From Bradyrhizobium tropiciagri (GTDB lineage Bacteria; Pseudomonadota; Alphaproteobacteria; Rhizobiales; Xanthobacteraceae), in the NCBI RefSeq assembly GCF_018130505.1, contig NZ_JAFCKH010000014.1, forward strand, positions 62,001-126,000: DNA of 64,000 bases, in the 5' to 3' direction. This document shows positions 55,796 through 64,000 of this stretch, one piece after another. The notes under the pieces are model-generated. The model saw only the letters and a list, made by a program, of their open reading frames with translations. It did not search any database and had not been told where the DNA came from. The translations under genes and the position numbers were made by a program. Numbering within the stretch: the first letter of the stretch is position 1; the number at the start of each line of letters is the position of its first letter.

Positions 55796-56764
55796 CTATT
55801 TCAGTGGCAGGAACAAGTCCGCGACCGTCTCGTGCTGCGGCACCTCCGGGAAGAAGCTCAGCCGCTGGCAGTAGATCGGGAAGTCGCGCGTTTCCTCGCC
55901 GCTGGCGGGAAGCCAGTCGCGATACAGATAGAGTGCCGCGGGCTCCAGATTGTCGGTGTTGCCGACGACGCGCAGCACCGCACAGCGTCCGCCGGGAATC
56001 TCGCCGGCCTTGATCCCCTCGCCGTTCGCGGCGATCGGCCGGTCGGTGCCGACACAAAGGTCGACGCTGTAATCGGCTGGCGACGCCGGACGCCGCTCGG
56101 AACGCCAGACGTTGAAGGTCGGGCTTGTGTTCGGGTGCAGGCCGGCGGCCTTGCGCCACGCGATGAAGCGCTGGATGGTGACGCCGAGCGTCGCCGGGTC
56201 GCCCCGATGCTCCATGATCGCCACCGGCGTCGCGGGCACATCGCGAATCGTCACGTCGTCGGTCGTAAAGGTCTTCTGCATCAGCTTGCTCCTCGCGTTG
56301 TCGAGAGGCCCGAAGGCCGCAAGCCACGGTTCCCAGTCGGGAGACTTCCGGAACGACGACGGCGATTGCCCGAACCGTTGCCGAAAGGCGCGGGCGAAGG
56401 CATCCGGTGCATCGTAGCCGGCATCCATCGCTATCTCCGTGACGCTCTCGGCGTCGCGGTAGGCCAGCCGATATGAAGCGCGCTTCATGCGGGCGAGCTG
56501 GATATAGCGATGCACGGACAGCCCGAAGGTCGCCGTGAACTGCCGGTGGAAATGATACTTCGAATAGGCTGCGACGCCGCTCAGCGTGTCCAGGTCCAGA
56601 TCATCGTCCAGATGCCGGTCGATGTGATCCAGCACCCGCAGCATCCGGGCATGGTAGTCTTGCAGCGCCGCCTTCACCGTTCCGTTCTCCGTGGCGGCAC
56701 CAGATAGCCGCGCGCAGGCGTGACGCGCTCGACCGATCTTGCGGTCTTGCTGCTCGGACTTCAT
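55796..56764 (-). CDS. AraC family regulator with GyrI-like domain, 322 aa
   Basis: An N-terminal AraC-type double helix-turn-helix (about 37-140, with VLDHIDRHLDDDLDLDTL, FHRQFTATFGLSVHRYIQ and AFARAFRQRFGQSPSSFR) is followed by a GyrI-like effector domain (about 165-322, with IRDVPATPVAIMEHRGDP). GyrI-type modules bind small hydrophobic ligands such as drugs. The true start may lie some 25-30 codons downstream, because the first residues lie outside the helix-turn-helix. High GC again marks the core genome. Confidence 0.88.
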   Translation of the reverse strand: MKSEQQDRKIGRARHACARLSGAATENGTVKAALQDYHARMLRVLDHIDRHLDDDLDLDTLSGVAAYSKYHFHRQFTATFGLSVHRYIQLARMKRASYRLAYRDAESVTEIAMDAGYDAPDAFARAFRQRFGQSPSSFRKSPDWEPWLAAFGPLDNARSKLMQKTFTTDDVTIRDVPATPVAIMEHRGDPATLGVTIQRFIAWRKAAGLHPNTSPTFNVWRSERRPASPADYSVDLCVGTDRPIAANGEGIKAGEIPGGRCAVLRVVGNTDNLEPAALYLYRDWLPASGEETRDFPIYCQRLSFFPEVPQHETVADLFLPLK

Positions 56765-57027
56765 TTTCGCGCCGACATGTCGTGCAGCAGCGCAAGAGCT
56801 TCATCGGCGATGCCGTTGCAAGCTCCGGCCGCGAATCGCTCCTGATTCGTTGCAACCATTGAGAGTGCTGCCCTCACCCGAATCGTACACTTAGCCGTTT
56901 CGGTGAGGCGATTCGTGCACGGAATGAGAGCAGATATCGATCGCGGTTGTTGGTCACGGATGAATTTCATTGTCTTGCGGACGGCGGCATGGCTGATAGG
57001 GCGCGCGCATCAACATGGAGGCTGACT

Positions 57028-57942
57028 GTGCGTCGTAACACTTTTTCATTTGCCGTTATTCTAGGACTTCTCACTCTCGCATTCGCACCGGGCTCGGCTC
57101 ACGCCCAGGCGACCCGGACCTGGATCTCCGGTGTCGGCGATGACGTCAATCCTTGCAGCCGCACCGCGCCCTGCAAGACGTTCGCCGGCGCCATCTCGAA
57201 GACCGCCGCCGGCGGCGAGATCAACTGCCTCGATCCGGGTGGCTTCGGCACCGTCACGATCACCAAGTCGATCACGCTCGATTGCCAGGATATCCTCGCC
57301 TCGATTCTGGCGTCCGGAACCAACGGCATCAACGTCAATGCTGGCGCGAACGACAAGGTCGTTATTCGCGGCCTCAGCATCAACGGTGCGGGCACGACCC
57401 TCGGTCTCCGGGGAATCAACATCCTTGCCGGCGCGAGCGTCACGGTCGAGAATGTGAGGGTGTTCGGGTTCTCGCAGCAGGGCATCGCCGATACGCGTAC
57501 CGCCGGCGGCACCCTCGCCATCACCGATACGGTGTCCCGCAACAACGCGATCGCCGGCATCGGAATTGCGACCGGAGCCACCGTCAAGGTGGTGATCGAC
57601 AGTGTGCGCTTGCTCAACAACGGGCACGGCATCGCGACCGGCCCGAATTCCTTCATCATGATCAAGGGCTCGGTTCTCTCGAACAACACCAATGCCGGGA
57701 TCGACAATGAGGGCGGCAACATCGTCGCAAGCGGCAATGCGATCGCCAACAACGCAACTGGTGTGCTCAACACCGGCGGCGGCATCACGCGGCTGGCGAA
57801 CAACGACGTCGTGTTCAACACGACCTCGCTCAACAACTCTTCCGGAAGCCTGATCTCGTTCGGCAACAACCGGACCAACACGCCGACCTCGGGTGCGATC
57901 ACGCCCGCCGGCGGCGCGAGCCCGGATCTCGGTCAGCAATAA
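57028..57942 (+). CDS. secreted right-handed beta-helix protein, 304 aa
   Basis: GTG 57028 follows GGAGG by 6 nt and gives a clean Sec signal peptide (MRRNTFSFAVILGLLTLAFA, cleaved near AHAQ). The mature part is a series of short beta-strand repeats rich in Gly, Asn, Ile and Val, as in parallel beta-helix (pectate-lyase-like) proteins, starting with CSRTAPCKTFAGAISKTAAGG. The Cys pair near the N-terminus may form a disulfide. It may bind or cleave polysaccharide, but no catalytic site can be named. A strong terminator follows. Confidence 0.82.
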   Translation: MRRNTFSFAVILGLLTLAFAPGSAHAQATRTWISGVGDDVNPCSRTAPCKTFAGAISKTAAGGEINCLDPGGFGTVTITKSITLDCQDILASILASGTNGINVNAGANDKVVIRGLSINGAGTTLGLRGINILAGASVTVENVRVFGFSQQGIADTRTAGGTLAITDTVSRNNAIAGIGIATGATVKVVIDSVRLLNNGHGIATGPNSFIMIKGSVLSNNTNAGIDNEGGNIVASGNAIANNATGVLNTGGGITRLANNDVVFNTTSLNNSSGSLISFGNNRTNTPTSGAITPAGGASPDLGQQ

Positions 57943-57970
57943 CGCTCGATCGCGATTTGCGAGACCGCAA

Positions 57971-57997
57971 CCTCGGGCCACGGCCCGAGGTTTTTTT
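57971..57997 (+). terminator. rho-independent terminator of the beta-helix gene
   Basis: CCTCGGGC and GCCCGAGG form an 8-bp stem with loop CACG, followed by seven T. It lies about 30 nt after the stop. Confidence 0.93.
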
Positions 57998-58020
57998 CAT
58001 CTCGCCTCCGACCGCGCCGG

Positions 58021-58398
58021 TCAGCCGCTCGGAATTTTTCGCCGCACCGCCTCGGCGCCGGCGTCGGTGACGAGATATCTCCGCCCCGTCGTTCCCTCCG
58101 GAATGATCCAGCCCTTCTCGATCATGCCGGCGATGGTGCTCGGCCCGACGCCCGCGGGAAACGGACGGCGGTTCTTGATCGCGTCGATCCCGACCCGTTC
58201 GAGATGGGTGGCGACGTGCGACGGGCGGGCGCGATAGGCCTTTGCGATGATCATGACCGACAGGACTTCGGCGCGGCGCCGCACCGCCGAGGCGCTGCGG
58301 GTCAATTCGTTGCTGATCTCGAGGGCGTTCTTGCCGTCCTTGGCGAGTTGCCTGAGCTTGTCATCCTCCTCCGAGGTCCAGCGCCGCATGCTCCCCAT
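58021..58398 (-). CDS. Myb/SANT-like DNA-binding protein, 125 aa
   Basis: The first 45 residues form a Myb/SANT-type helix-turn-helix (RRWTSEEDDKLRQLAKDGKN, then SAVRRRAEVLS). The rest looks like a second small DNA-binding-like region with GIDAIKNRRPFPAG and IEKGWIIPEGTTGRRYLVT. Two starts are possible (58398 or 58389). It is a probable transcriptional regulator or chromatin-like protein. It converges on the beta-helix gene. Confidence 0.7.
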   Translation of the reverse strand: MGSMRRWTSEEDDKLRQLAKDGKNALEISNELTRSASAVRRRAEVLSVMIIAKAYRARPSHVATHLERVGIDAIKNRRPFPAGVGPSTIAGMIEKGWIIPEGTTGRRYLVTDAGAEAVRRKIPSG

Positions 58399-58625
58399 TT
58401 CCCCTCATCACCTGTGCAGTGGGAACCTGCATACGCAGGCGAGACCGATTTGCCATGTGACTTTCGGCACCTGTCGCCGTGACCTTCGGGACTGTCGGCC
58501 GCCGGCAACGAGCCACCTGCAGCGGATGGTGCACGCTCCGCGTGTATTGCAGCTGATTTCCGCGCTGGCCGACCGCGGTGAACCGCGCTACAATCTCACC
58601 ACGATTTCAGAAGAGAGATATATTC

Positions 58626-59039
58626 ATGCGTGTACGCTCGATTGTTGCAGTTCTCTTCGCCATGGTGATCGGCCTGCTGGCTTTTGCGGATGCCGCGCGG
58701 GCCGACGAATTCTGCGAGGCCAATTTCCCGCCCTGCCCCGATGGCGCGGCGCCGTTCTGGGGCAGCAATGGCTGCACCTGCCCGAAGCCGAAGTCCTGCG
58801 CGCCGCAGAACTGGTTCTGCTCCTGGCAGCCGATTGCCGGAGGATGGACGGGATGCACCTGTGAGATCCGCAAGCCGCCGCCGCCGCCGAAGGGTTGCAG
58901 TGCCTTCACGTGTTCCGACGGCAGCACGCCGCACGAGGACGGCTTCGGCGGCTGCTCCTGCGAGCAGCAGATTCTGAAGCCCTTCGTGACGCTGGTGCCG
59001 CGGCGCGCCTCGCCGGTTCCGCGACGGCGCGAGCAGTAG
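58626..59039 (+). CDS. secreted protein of three four-cysteine modules, 137 aa
   Basis: A Sec signal peptide (about 1-27) is followed by three modules, each of the form C, C, then GCxC: C30, C37, C50, C52; C58, C65, C77, C79; C91, C96, C110, C112. The modules are linked by Pro-rich segments, and the basic tail is RRASPVPRRREQ. The fold is not known to me, but disulfides or metal binding are likely. It has no clear partner gene. Confidence 0.7.
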   Translation: MRVRSIVAVLFAMVIGLLAFADAARADEFCEANFPPCPDGAAPFWGSNGCTCPKPKSCAPQNWFCSWQPIAGGWTGCTCEIRKPPPPPKGCSAFTCSDGSTPHEDGFGGCSCEQQILKPFVTLVPRRASPVPRRREQ

Positions 59040-59140
59040 CGCGCGACACACTGCCGCGCGCGCAGACAAGGTTCCTTATCTCGCGAGGGTCGTCCCACGA
59101 GCGGCCGCAACCGGCCGTTCGCGGGCTTCCCCTCATGCGA

Positions 59141-59434
59141 TCAATGCTTGCTCGGCTCGAGCATGATGAGCACGCCGGTCGGCTCGGGCTCGTGCGGCCG
59201 AAGGCTGGTGAGCTCCGGATCGCTCCACTCGGCAAGACTCACCACCTCGCCCGCCTGCCCCTGCTTGTCCGCGGTCTCGGCAGGTTCGAGCACCTTGAGG
59301 CCGGCGGTGTCGACGAAGAAAGTGTGCTCGCCGAATACGCTGTTCAGTTGTGCGACCGCCGGGTGATCCTCGGGTAGCACCTGAGCGTTCATCTGTGTCA
59401 TCGTCGTTTTGACCTGCTCGGAATTCAACTTCAT
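59141..59434 (-). CDS. small soluble protein, 97 aa
   Basis: AAGGAG lies 11 nt before the ATG at 59434. The residues (MKLNSEQVKTTMTQMNAQVL, then FGEHTFFVDTAGLKVLEPAE) match a type of short protein that I associate with rhizobia, but I cannot name a family. It is acidic with no signal peptide. It follows the secreted Cys protein convergently. Confidence 0.6.
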   Translation of the reverse strand: MKLNSEQVKTTMTQMNAQVLPEDHPAVAQLNSVFGEHTFFVDTAGLKVLEPAETADKQGQAGEVVSLAEWSDPELTSLRPHEPEPTGVLIMLEPSKH

Positions 59435-59580
59435 GAGCTGCTTGCTCCTTTTCGGTTCCGGTGTTGGCGCTCCCGATCGTGCACGCACGACAGGAATGCG
59501 CACGCTCCCGCCCGCCCTCAAAACCTCCGGGCTTTCTTTCGAACCGATCGCGCTGCGAAACGTTCCTTGTTCCGCTCGCC

Positions 59581-60696
59581 TTACTGGACAAAACCTGGCA
59601 GCACGACGTCGTTGAGGATGGCGTCATTGATGCGTCGCTGTTCCGCCGCCGGCTTGTCGTAATTGCCGCAGACCTGTGCGACGACGAGGTCGAGCGCGGG
59701 GAACACGTACAGGCGCTGGCCGCCCCAGCCGATGCCGCCGATCCAGGGTTCCGGGCGCGGCAGTGCCGTGGCGAGGGCCGCGCCGAGATACCAGTGATAG
59801 CCGTAGCGAAATCCGACACTGCTCACCGCCGCTGGCGTCACCGAGCGCTTCAGCCAGTCGCGCGGCACCACCTGCCGGTCAGTCCACGCGCCACCCGCGC
59901 GGACGAGCTCACCGATCTTCAGGAGATCGCGCGGCAGCAGCCGCAGGCCGGATGCCGCGCGATACTCGCCGTCGCGCCGCCCCTTCGCCCAGTCGACCGC
60001 ACCGAACCCCAACGGATCGAACAGCACGCGGCGGCAATAGGGCAGCAGCGCCTCGCCGGTGCCCTTTGAGATCAAATGGCCGAGCAGCGCGGTGGCGCCG
60101 CCGCAATAGGTCCAGACCGTGCCGGGCTCCGCGACGATCGGCCGCTCCAGGATGAAGCGGAAGCGATCGGGCGCCGCCTCCATCGCGATCTCGGAGTTGC
60201 GCAGATCGCTTCCGTACGGGATCGTCAGCTCGTCCCAGTCGAGACCCAGCGTCATCGACAGCAGGTGATGGATGGTGATGCGGTCGCGGCCCGACTGGCG
60301 CGCGATGTCGGCATATTCCGGAAACTGCTCGTACAGCCGCGCCTCCGGCGGCGGCACCTTGCCGTCCGCGAGCGCAATGCCATACGCTAGACCGACCACG
60401 CTCTTGGACACCGAGCGCAGATCGTGCGGCACGTCGGCAGCAAAGGCGACGTCATGAAGCTCGCCCTTGATCTCCGATTCATCGTCGCCCTTGCCATAAT
60501 GCTCGAGCAGCAGCGTGCCGCCGCGGCTGATCAGCAGCGCATGCAGGCCGCCGATCCGGCCGGCGCGCTCGGCATCCGCGAGGCGGCGGCCGATCTCGTC
60601 CGGCGACGGCGCCGCGAGCGCGGCCGACGGCACGATCAGGCTTGCACCAAGCCCTGTCAGCACGCAGCGGCGATCGAGCATCCGCAGTTTGCGCAT
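59581..60696 (-). CDS. serine hydrolase, beta-lactamase/esterase family, 371 aa
   Basis: The N-terminus has a twin-arginine-like signal (LDRRCVLTGLGASL). The active-site motif SVSK (S95 to K98) fits the SxxK of class C beta-lactamases and related esterases. A YCGG tyrosine motif and a GWGGQ segment follow later. It is exported, and its substrate, a peptide or ester, is unknown. It is followed on the same strand by no cotranscribed gene that I can see. Confidence 0.85.
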   Translation of the reverse strand: MRKLRMLDRRCVLTGLGASLIVPSAALAAPSPDEIGRRLADAERAGRIGGLHALLISRGGTLLLEHYGKGDDESEIKGELHDVAFAADVPHDLRSVSKSVVGLAYGIALADGKVPPPEARLYEQFPEYADIARQSGRDRITIHHLLSMTLGLDWDELTIPYGSDLRNSEIAMEAAPDRFRFILERPIVAEPGTVWTYCGGATALLGHLISKGTGEALLPYCRRVLFDPLGFGAVDWAKGRRDGEYRAASGLRLLPRDLLKIGELVRAGGAWTDRQVVPRDWLKRSVTPAAVSSVGFRYGYHWYLGAALATALPRPEPWIGGIGWGGQRLYVFPALDLVVAQVCGNYDKPAAEQRRINDAILNDVVLPGFVQ

Positions 60697-60723
60697 CTTC
60701 AGCCCTCCTCCGGCCCCGGCGCT

Positions 60724-61296
60724 TCAGCCGGCGTGCTGTTTCGGCTTGAGCAGCCGGTAATGCAGGCGCGCGTAGCTGCCGAGCTTGCCGACGGCCGCAT
60801 TGACGGCGAACAGCAGCAGCAGCGCGATGCCGCCGCTGGCGCAGATCAACCCGACGCCCGCCGCCGCACGCAGCACCAGCTTTGCGATGGAGGCGACCGC
60901 GGCGAGCTTGAAGACACTCACGAGCAGCCCGATCCCGACGATGCCGAGCACGAACATCACGAGGCCGAGCACGAGCACGGTGAGCGTTGCGGCGAACAGC
61001 AGCGGCAGCAGCAGCACGATGTCGACCGCGGCAAGACCGCCGAGCGCCAGCAGCGCGGATGCGGAATTGCGCAGGCTGTGGTCGTCTTCCCAACGCCGCA
61101 GTCCGGTCTCGGCGCGCAGCTCGCGCGCCAGCCGCGCCGGATCGCCGAGCGCGGCAGCGACATCGTGTTCGCTGCGTCCGTCCGCAAGGCCCTCGTCGAA
61201 ATAGGCGCTGTAGTCGTCGAGGATTTCCTCGACCTCGCGCGCCGGAAGGCCGGCCAGCCCGTCGGAGAGTCCGCGCAGGAAGGCGTCCCTGGTCAT
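60724..61296 (-). CDS. DUF1700 membrane protein, 190 aa
   Basis: The N-terminal part is cytoplasmic (LRGLSDGLAGLPAREVEEIL, typical of DUF1700), followed by about three to four hydrophobic helices from about 83 to 165. GGAGG lies 6 nt before the ATG. It overlaps the padR gene by 4 nt. Such proteins are classical partners of PadR regulators; their function is unknown. Confidence 0.85.
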   Translation of the reverse strand: MTRDAFLRGLSDGLAGLPAREVEEILDDYSAYFDEGLADGRSEHDVAAALGDPARLARELRAETGLRRWEDDHSLRNSASALLALGGLAAVDIVLLLPLLFAATLTVLVLGLVMFVLGIVGIGLLVSVFKLAAVASIAKLVLRAAAGVGLICASGGIALLLLFAVNAAVGKLGSYARLHYRLLKPKQHAG

Positions 61297-61622
61297 TTGC
61301 GGCCTCCGAGCAGTTGGTCGACCGCGCCGGTGAAGGCCTGCCATTCGCGCTTCTGGGCGGCGAGTGCCGTGCGGCCGGCCGGCGTCAGCCGATAGTATTT
61401 GCGCGGCGGGCCGCTGTTCGATTCGACGAGGCGGGTGTCGACCAACCCGTCATCCTGCATGCGGCGCATCAAGGGATAGATCGTGCCCTCACCCATGCCG
61501 ATGCCCGCGGCGAGCGTGCTCGCGATCTCATAGGCATAGCTTTCCCCACGGGCCAGCAGCGCCAGCACGCACATCTCGAGCGCTCCCTTCTTGAGCTGAA
61601 CCTGGATCGTCGATTCCGCCAT
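61293..61622 (-). CDS. PadR family transcriptional regulator, 109 aa
   Basis: The winged helix is typical of PadR: KKGALEMCVLALLARGESYA, then GMGEGTIYPLMRRMQDDGLV and PPRKYYRLTPAGR. AGGAG precedes the ATG at 61622. It overlaps the DUF1700 gene. PadR proteins are repressors of their own operon; the operator site upstream (61665-61682) supports this. Confidence 0.93.
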   Translation of the reverse strand: MAESTIQVQLKKGALEMCVLALLARGESYAYEIASTLAAGIGMGEGTIYPLMRRMQDDGLVDTRLVESNSGPPRKYYRLTPAGRTALAAQKREWQAFTGAVDQLLGGRK

Positions 61623-61644
61623 CGAACTCCTGCGAGTGTTGAGA

Positions 61645-61682
61645 GCTATATATAGCAAGGTACCATGTAATGCAAGGTACAT
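61645..61682 (-). promoter_or_regulatory. padR promoter and operator
   Basis: ATGTA-N8-TACAT (61665-61682) matches the ATGT-N8-ACAT pattern of PadR operators. A perfect palindrome GCTATATATAGC (61645-61656) covers the probable -10, with a -35 TTGCAT (61674-61669) at suitable distance. The motifs are seen; binding is inferred. Confidence 0.65.
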
Positions 61683-61700
61683 TGGCCGGACACCCTTGCT

Positions 61701-61792
61701 GCGTAGCCCGGATGCAGCGCAGCGAAATCCGGGACCATATCACCCGGTCGCAAGACCGCCCCGGATTGCGCTTCGCTTCATCCGAGCTACGC
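61701..61792. repeat. imperfect palindromic intergenic repeat
   Basis: Two 33-bp arms, 61701-61733 and 61760-61792, are imperfect inverse copies (left begins GCGTAGCCCGGATG, right ends ATCCGAGCTACGC). The loop is 26 bp. This family, with its CCGGAT...ATCCGGG core, is common in Bradyrhizobium and Rhodopseudomonas intergenic DNA. Confidence 0.8.
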
Positions 61793-61841
61793 GTCAATTT
61801 GCAGCGACATTGCGAGCGGCTTGGCCGCTCGCATCGCATCG

Positions 61842-62705
61842 CTATTGCAGCCGCGCGGCCCTCGCCTTCGCGGCCTTCACCGTGTTCTCCATCAGGCAGG
61901 CGATCGTCATGGGGCCGACGCCGCGCGGCACCGGCGTGATGGCGCCGGCGATCTCGACCGCCTCGTCGAACGAGACGTCGCCGCGCACCGCATAGCCGCC
62001 TTCGGGCTTTTCGACGCGAGTGGTGCCGACGTCGATGACGATGGCGTCCGGCTTGATCCAGTCGCCGCGCACGAGGCCGGCCTTGCCGACCGCGCTGACG
62101 AGGATGTCGGCCTGGCGGCAGATCGCTTCGATGCCGCGGGTGTGGATGTGGGCCTGCGTGACGGTCGCGTGCTCCCGCAGCAGCAGCGCGGCCATCGGCT
62201 TGCCGACGATGTTGGAGCTGCCGATCACGACGGCATGGGCACCGGTGAGATCGGGGCGGATCGACTTGATCAGCCGCAGGCAGCCGAGCGGCGTGCACGG
62301 CACCAGCGCGTCGTCGCCATGGAACAGGCGGCCCGCGTTGAGCGCGTGCAGCCCGTCGACATCCTTCGCCGGATCGACCGCCGCCATCACGCGCAGCGCG
62401 TCGATATGCGCGGGCAGCGGCAGCTGGATCAGGATGCCGTCGATCTCGTCACGCGCGTTGAGCAGTTCGATCCGCGCCAGCAGATCGTCCTCGGAGGCAT
62501 CGTCGGGCAGCCGCACGACCTCGCCGCGCAGCCCGAGCTGTCCGGCCATCCTGACCTTGCTCTGCACGTAGAGCTGGCTTGCGGGGTCGTCGCCGACCAG
62601 CACGACCGCGAGCCCGGGCGCGCGGGGCAGCCGGTCCAGTTCGCTAGCAATTTTATCGATGAGAATCTGGGCATGCACGTGCCCATCGAGAATATTCGCC
62701 GTCAT
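61842..62705 (-). CDS. folD: FolD bifunctional methylene-THF dehydrogenase/cyclohydrolase, 287 aa
   Basis: FolD interconverts 5,10-methylene-THF and 10-formyl-THF with NADP. The catalytic YVQSKVRMAG segment holds the lysine, DGILIQLPLP the family signature, and VVIGSSNIVGKP the dinucleotide-binding loop. TPVPRGVGPMT closes the protein. GGAGG lies 4 nt before the ATG at 62705. Length is normal. It is cytoplasmic and supplies one-carbon units. Confidence 0.96.
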   Translation of the reverse strand: MTANILDGHVHAQILIDKIASELDRLPRAPGLAVVLVGDDPASQLYVQSKVRMAGQLGLRGEVVRLPDDASEDDLLARIELLNARDEIDGILIQLPLPAHIDALRVMAAVDPAKDVDGLHALNAGRLFHGDDALVPCTPLGCLRLIKSIRPDLTGAHAVVIGSSNIVGKPMAALLLREHATVTQAHIHTRGIEAICRQADILVSAVGKAGLVRGDWIKPDAIVIDVGTTRVEKPEGGYAVRGDVSFDEAVEIAGAITPVPRGVGPMTIACLMENTVKAAKARAARLQ

Positions 62706-62834
62706 GGCACCTCCGGTTTCGAAGCGGTGCCCAGGCGCGCGGCGTTCAGTCTCTGCGCTCCCCGATGGTGGCCCATCCAAGCGCCAGTCGCGCAGATGCG
62801 CGGCTTGTAGCTCTTCAGTCGGACAAAGGCAATG

Positions 62835-63704
62835 CTAGCGCTTCCGGCCCGCCGGCTGCCGCAGCGCGGTCACCAGATGATCGGCGAGCAGCGAGGCGGC
62901 GCGCGTCAGGTTCTGCGCGCGGTGCAGCCGGATTTCGGCTCGTGGCAGACGCGGCAGGCCGTCGCGTGCCGTCAGCCGACGCAGGGTCGGCGGAAACGTG
63001 CCTGACTTGACCACGGTCACCGCGAGACCCTGTGCCGCGATCGCCTCCACCGCCGACAGGCTGTGGCTGACGAAGGCGAGCCGCCACGGCCGCTTCGCCT
63101 GATCCAGCGCCTGCATCGCCCAGCTCCGGAACAGACAGCCCTGCGGATAGAGCGCGACGGGAAGCGGATCGGTCTCTTCGACCCGATGCTCGGTGCTGGC
63201 GGCCCACACCGCCTGTTCGATGCGCAGCAGCTCGCCCTCGCCGCGCCCTTCCGGATGCATCGCGATCACGAGGTCATAGGCCTCGCCGAGCCGGTCGGTC
63301 ATCGTCGAGGTCAGCCCCGTCTCCATCTCGACATGGACCAGCGGATAGCGGGCGACGAAGCCGGCCAGCAGCGGCGGCACGATCATGGTGCCGTAATCGT
63401 CCATCACGCCGAGGCGAACGCGCCCTTCCATGCCGTGCGCGCGTACCCTGCCGACTGCCTCCTCGTTGAGGCTGAGGATGCGACGGGCGTAGCCGAGCAG
63501 TCCTTCGCCTGCCGCGCTGAGATCGACATTGGTCCTGCTGCGGTGGAACAGCTCGGCCTGCAACCGCTCCTCGAGCCGCTTCACCTGCATGCTGACCGCC
63601 GACTGCGTCCGGTTCAGCGCCGCGGCGGCGCGGGTGAAGGAGCGATGCTCCGCCACCGCGACGAAGGCCTGCAACAGATCGGGATCGAGGGTGGGCAGGG
63701 CCAT
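62835..63704 (-). CDS. LysR family transcriptional regulator, 289 aa
   Basis: The N-terminal helix-turn-helix (LDPDLLQAFVAVAEHRSF, then LNRTQSAVSMQVKRLEE) and the effector-binding domain (from about 92, with VRLGVMDDYGTMIVPPLL) are complete. It is divergent from the EamA gene at 63796, with AT-rich dyads between them, and probably controls it. Confidence 0.9.
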   Translation of the reverse strand: MALPTLDPDLLQAFVAVAEHRSFTRAAAALNRTQSAVSMQVKRLEERLQAELFHRSRTNVDLSAAGEGLLGYARRILSLNEEAVGRVRAHGMEGRVRLGVMDDYGTMIVPPLLAGFVARYPLVHVEMETGLTSTMTDRLGEAYDLVIAMHPEGRGEGELLRIEQAVWAASTEHRVEETDPLPVALYPQGCLFRSWAMQALDQAKRPWRLAFVSHSLSAVEAIAAQGLAVTVVKSGTFPPTLRRLTARDGLPRLPRAEIRLHRAQNLTRAASLLADHLVTALRQPAGRKR

Positions 63705-63718
63705 AACGAAGCGTGATC

Positions 63719-63728
63719 TGATATATCA
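63719..63728. promoter_or_regulatory. AT-rich dyad between lysR and EamA genes
   Basis: TGATATATCA is a perfect 10-bp palindrome in the short AT-rich divergent region, near ATATATTCGATT. It may be part of a LysR site. Confidence 0.35.
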
Positions 63729-63795
63729 AATATATTCGATTTCTTGATTATCTCCGCTTCCCTAGATTGCACAAGCGAAACCGGGGAGCGACGCG

Positions 63796-64000
63796 ATGGG
63801 CGAGATCTTGGGGGTGCTGGCCGCGGTGCTGTCGAGTGCGCTCGGCGGCACCTCGATCGGCGCGACGCGGTTTCTGGTCGGCGCCATCGATCCGCTGGCG
63901 ATCGGCGCGTTCCGCTTCGGCATCGGCGTCCTGCTGCTGCTGCCGCTGGCTTTGCTTCAGCGGGGGGCTTGGCCGCCGCGGCGCGACTGGCCCGGAGTCG
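63796..64000 (+). CDS. EamA family transporter, 3' end outside the window
   Basis: GGGGAG lies about 8 nt before the ATG. The visible 68 residues open with two hydrophobic helices (LGVLAAVLSSALGGTSIGAT and the IGAFRFGIGVLLLLPLALLQ segment), the start of a DMT/EamA transporter. The gene runs past base 64000. It is divergent from a LysR regulator. Confidence 0.75.
   Translation, partial: MGEILGVLAAVLSSALGGTSIGATRFLVGAIDPLAIGAFRFGIGVLLLLPLALLQRGAWPPRRDWPGV

Overview
The window is a stretch of alphaproteobacterial chromosome. Its high GC, gene content (propionyl-CoA carboxylase alpha subunit, a lone small FliN-type protein beside lipB, GlxA-type regulators) and dispersed palindromic elements fit Bradyrhizobium or a close relative in the Nitrobacteraceae. 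This placement comes from reading the sequence; no database search was run. I saw no CRISPR array, rRNA operon, prophage or integrase.

Left part (1-26 kb). The window opens inside a tightly packed module of a DUF5682-type protein, a von Willebrand A protein and a SWIM zinc-finger protein. Next come a GNAT and an acyl-CoA-dehydrogenase-like flavoprotein, a winged-helix/TPR regulator, tRNA-Leu(GAG), a short FliN-like protein, lipB with an overlapping SGNH hydrolase, and a tautomerase divergent from a LysR regulator. A four-gene operon at 12.2-15.4 kb is headed by a GbsR/MarR regulator, and a 22-bp palindrome covers its start codon. After a methyltransferase, pccA, an oxaloacetate-decarboxylase-type lyase and acylphosphatase lie together, with a cloverleaf-like palindromic repeat between the first two. 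A secreted nuclease-like protein, a PAS hybrid histidine kinase and a GGDEF-EAL protein follow.

Middle (26-47.5 kb). This part holds a CzcB/CzcA-type metal efflux pair without an outer-membrane partner, an exported alkaline phosphatase behind a good Pho box, a 1-Cys peroxiredoxin followed by a photolyase, and an EamA exporter. It also holds an HTH-YkgJ fusion and a GlxA regulator divergent from two related small proteins, one cytoplasmic and one exported. An L,D-transpeptidase with a second degenerate domain and a CPA2 antiporter with two UspA domains complete it.

Accessory region (about 47.5-55.7 kb). Downstream of tRNA-Arg(TCG) the sequence is visibly less GC-rich and gene-poor. It carries an exported cupin, a truncated IS5-type transposase against a LysR gene, a cysteine-dioxygenase-like cupin, tiny genes, a peptidoglycan-binding protein, dodecin and a membrane-anchored protein with three tandem repeats of about 100 residues. 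It looks like an old island, but I found no integrase or duplicated tRNA end.

Right part (55.8-64 kb). Here are an AraC/GyrI regulator, a secreted beta-helix protein with a strong terminator, a Myb-like DNA-binding protein, a secreted protein of three four-cysteine modules, a serine hydrolase, a padR-DUF1700 operon with a PadR-type operator, folD, and a LysR gene divergent from an EamA transporter cut by the window end.

The best candidates for undescribed biology are the DUF5682/VWA/SWIM module, the leaderless autoregulated GbsR operon, the three-repeat envelope protein, the cytoplasmic/exported paralogue pair, and several tiny genes.
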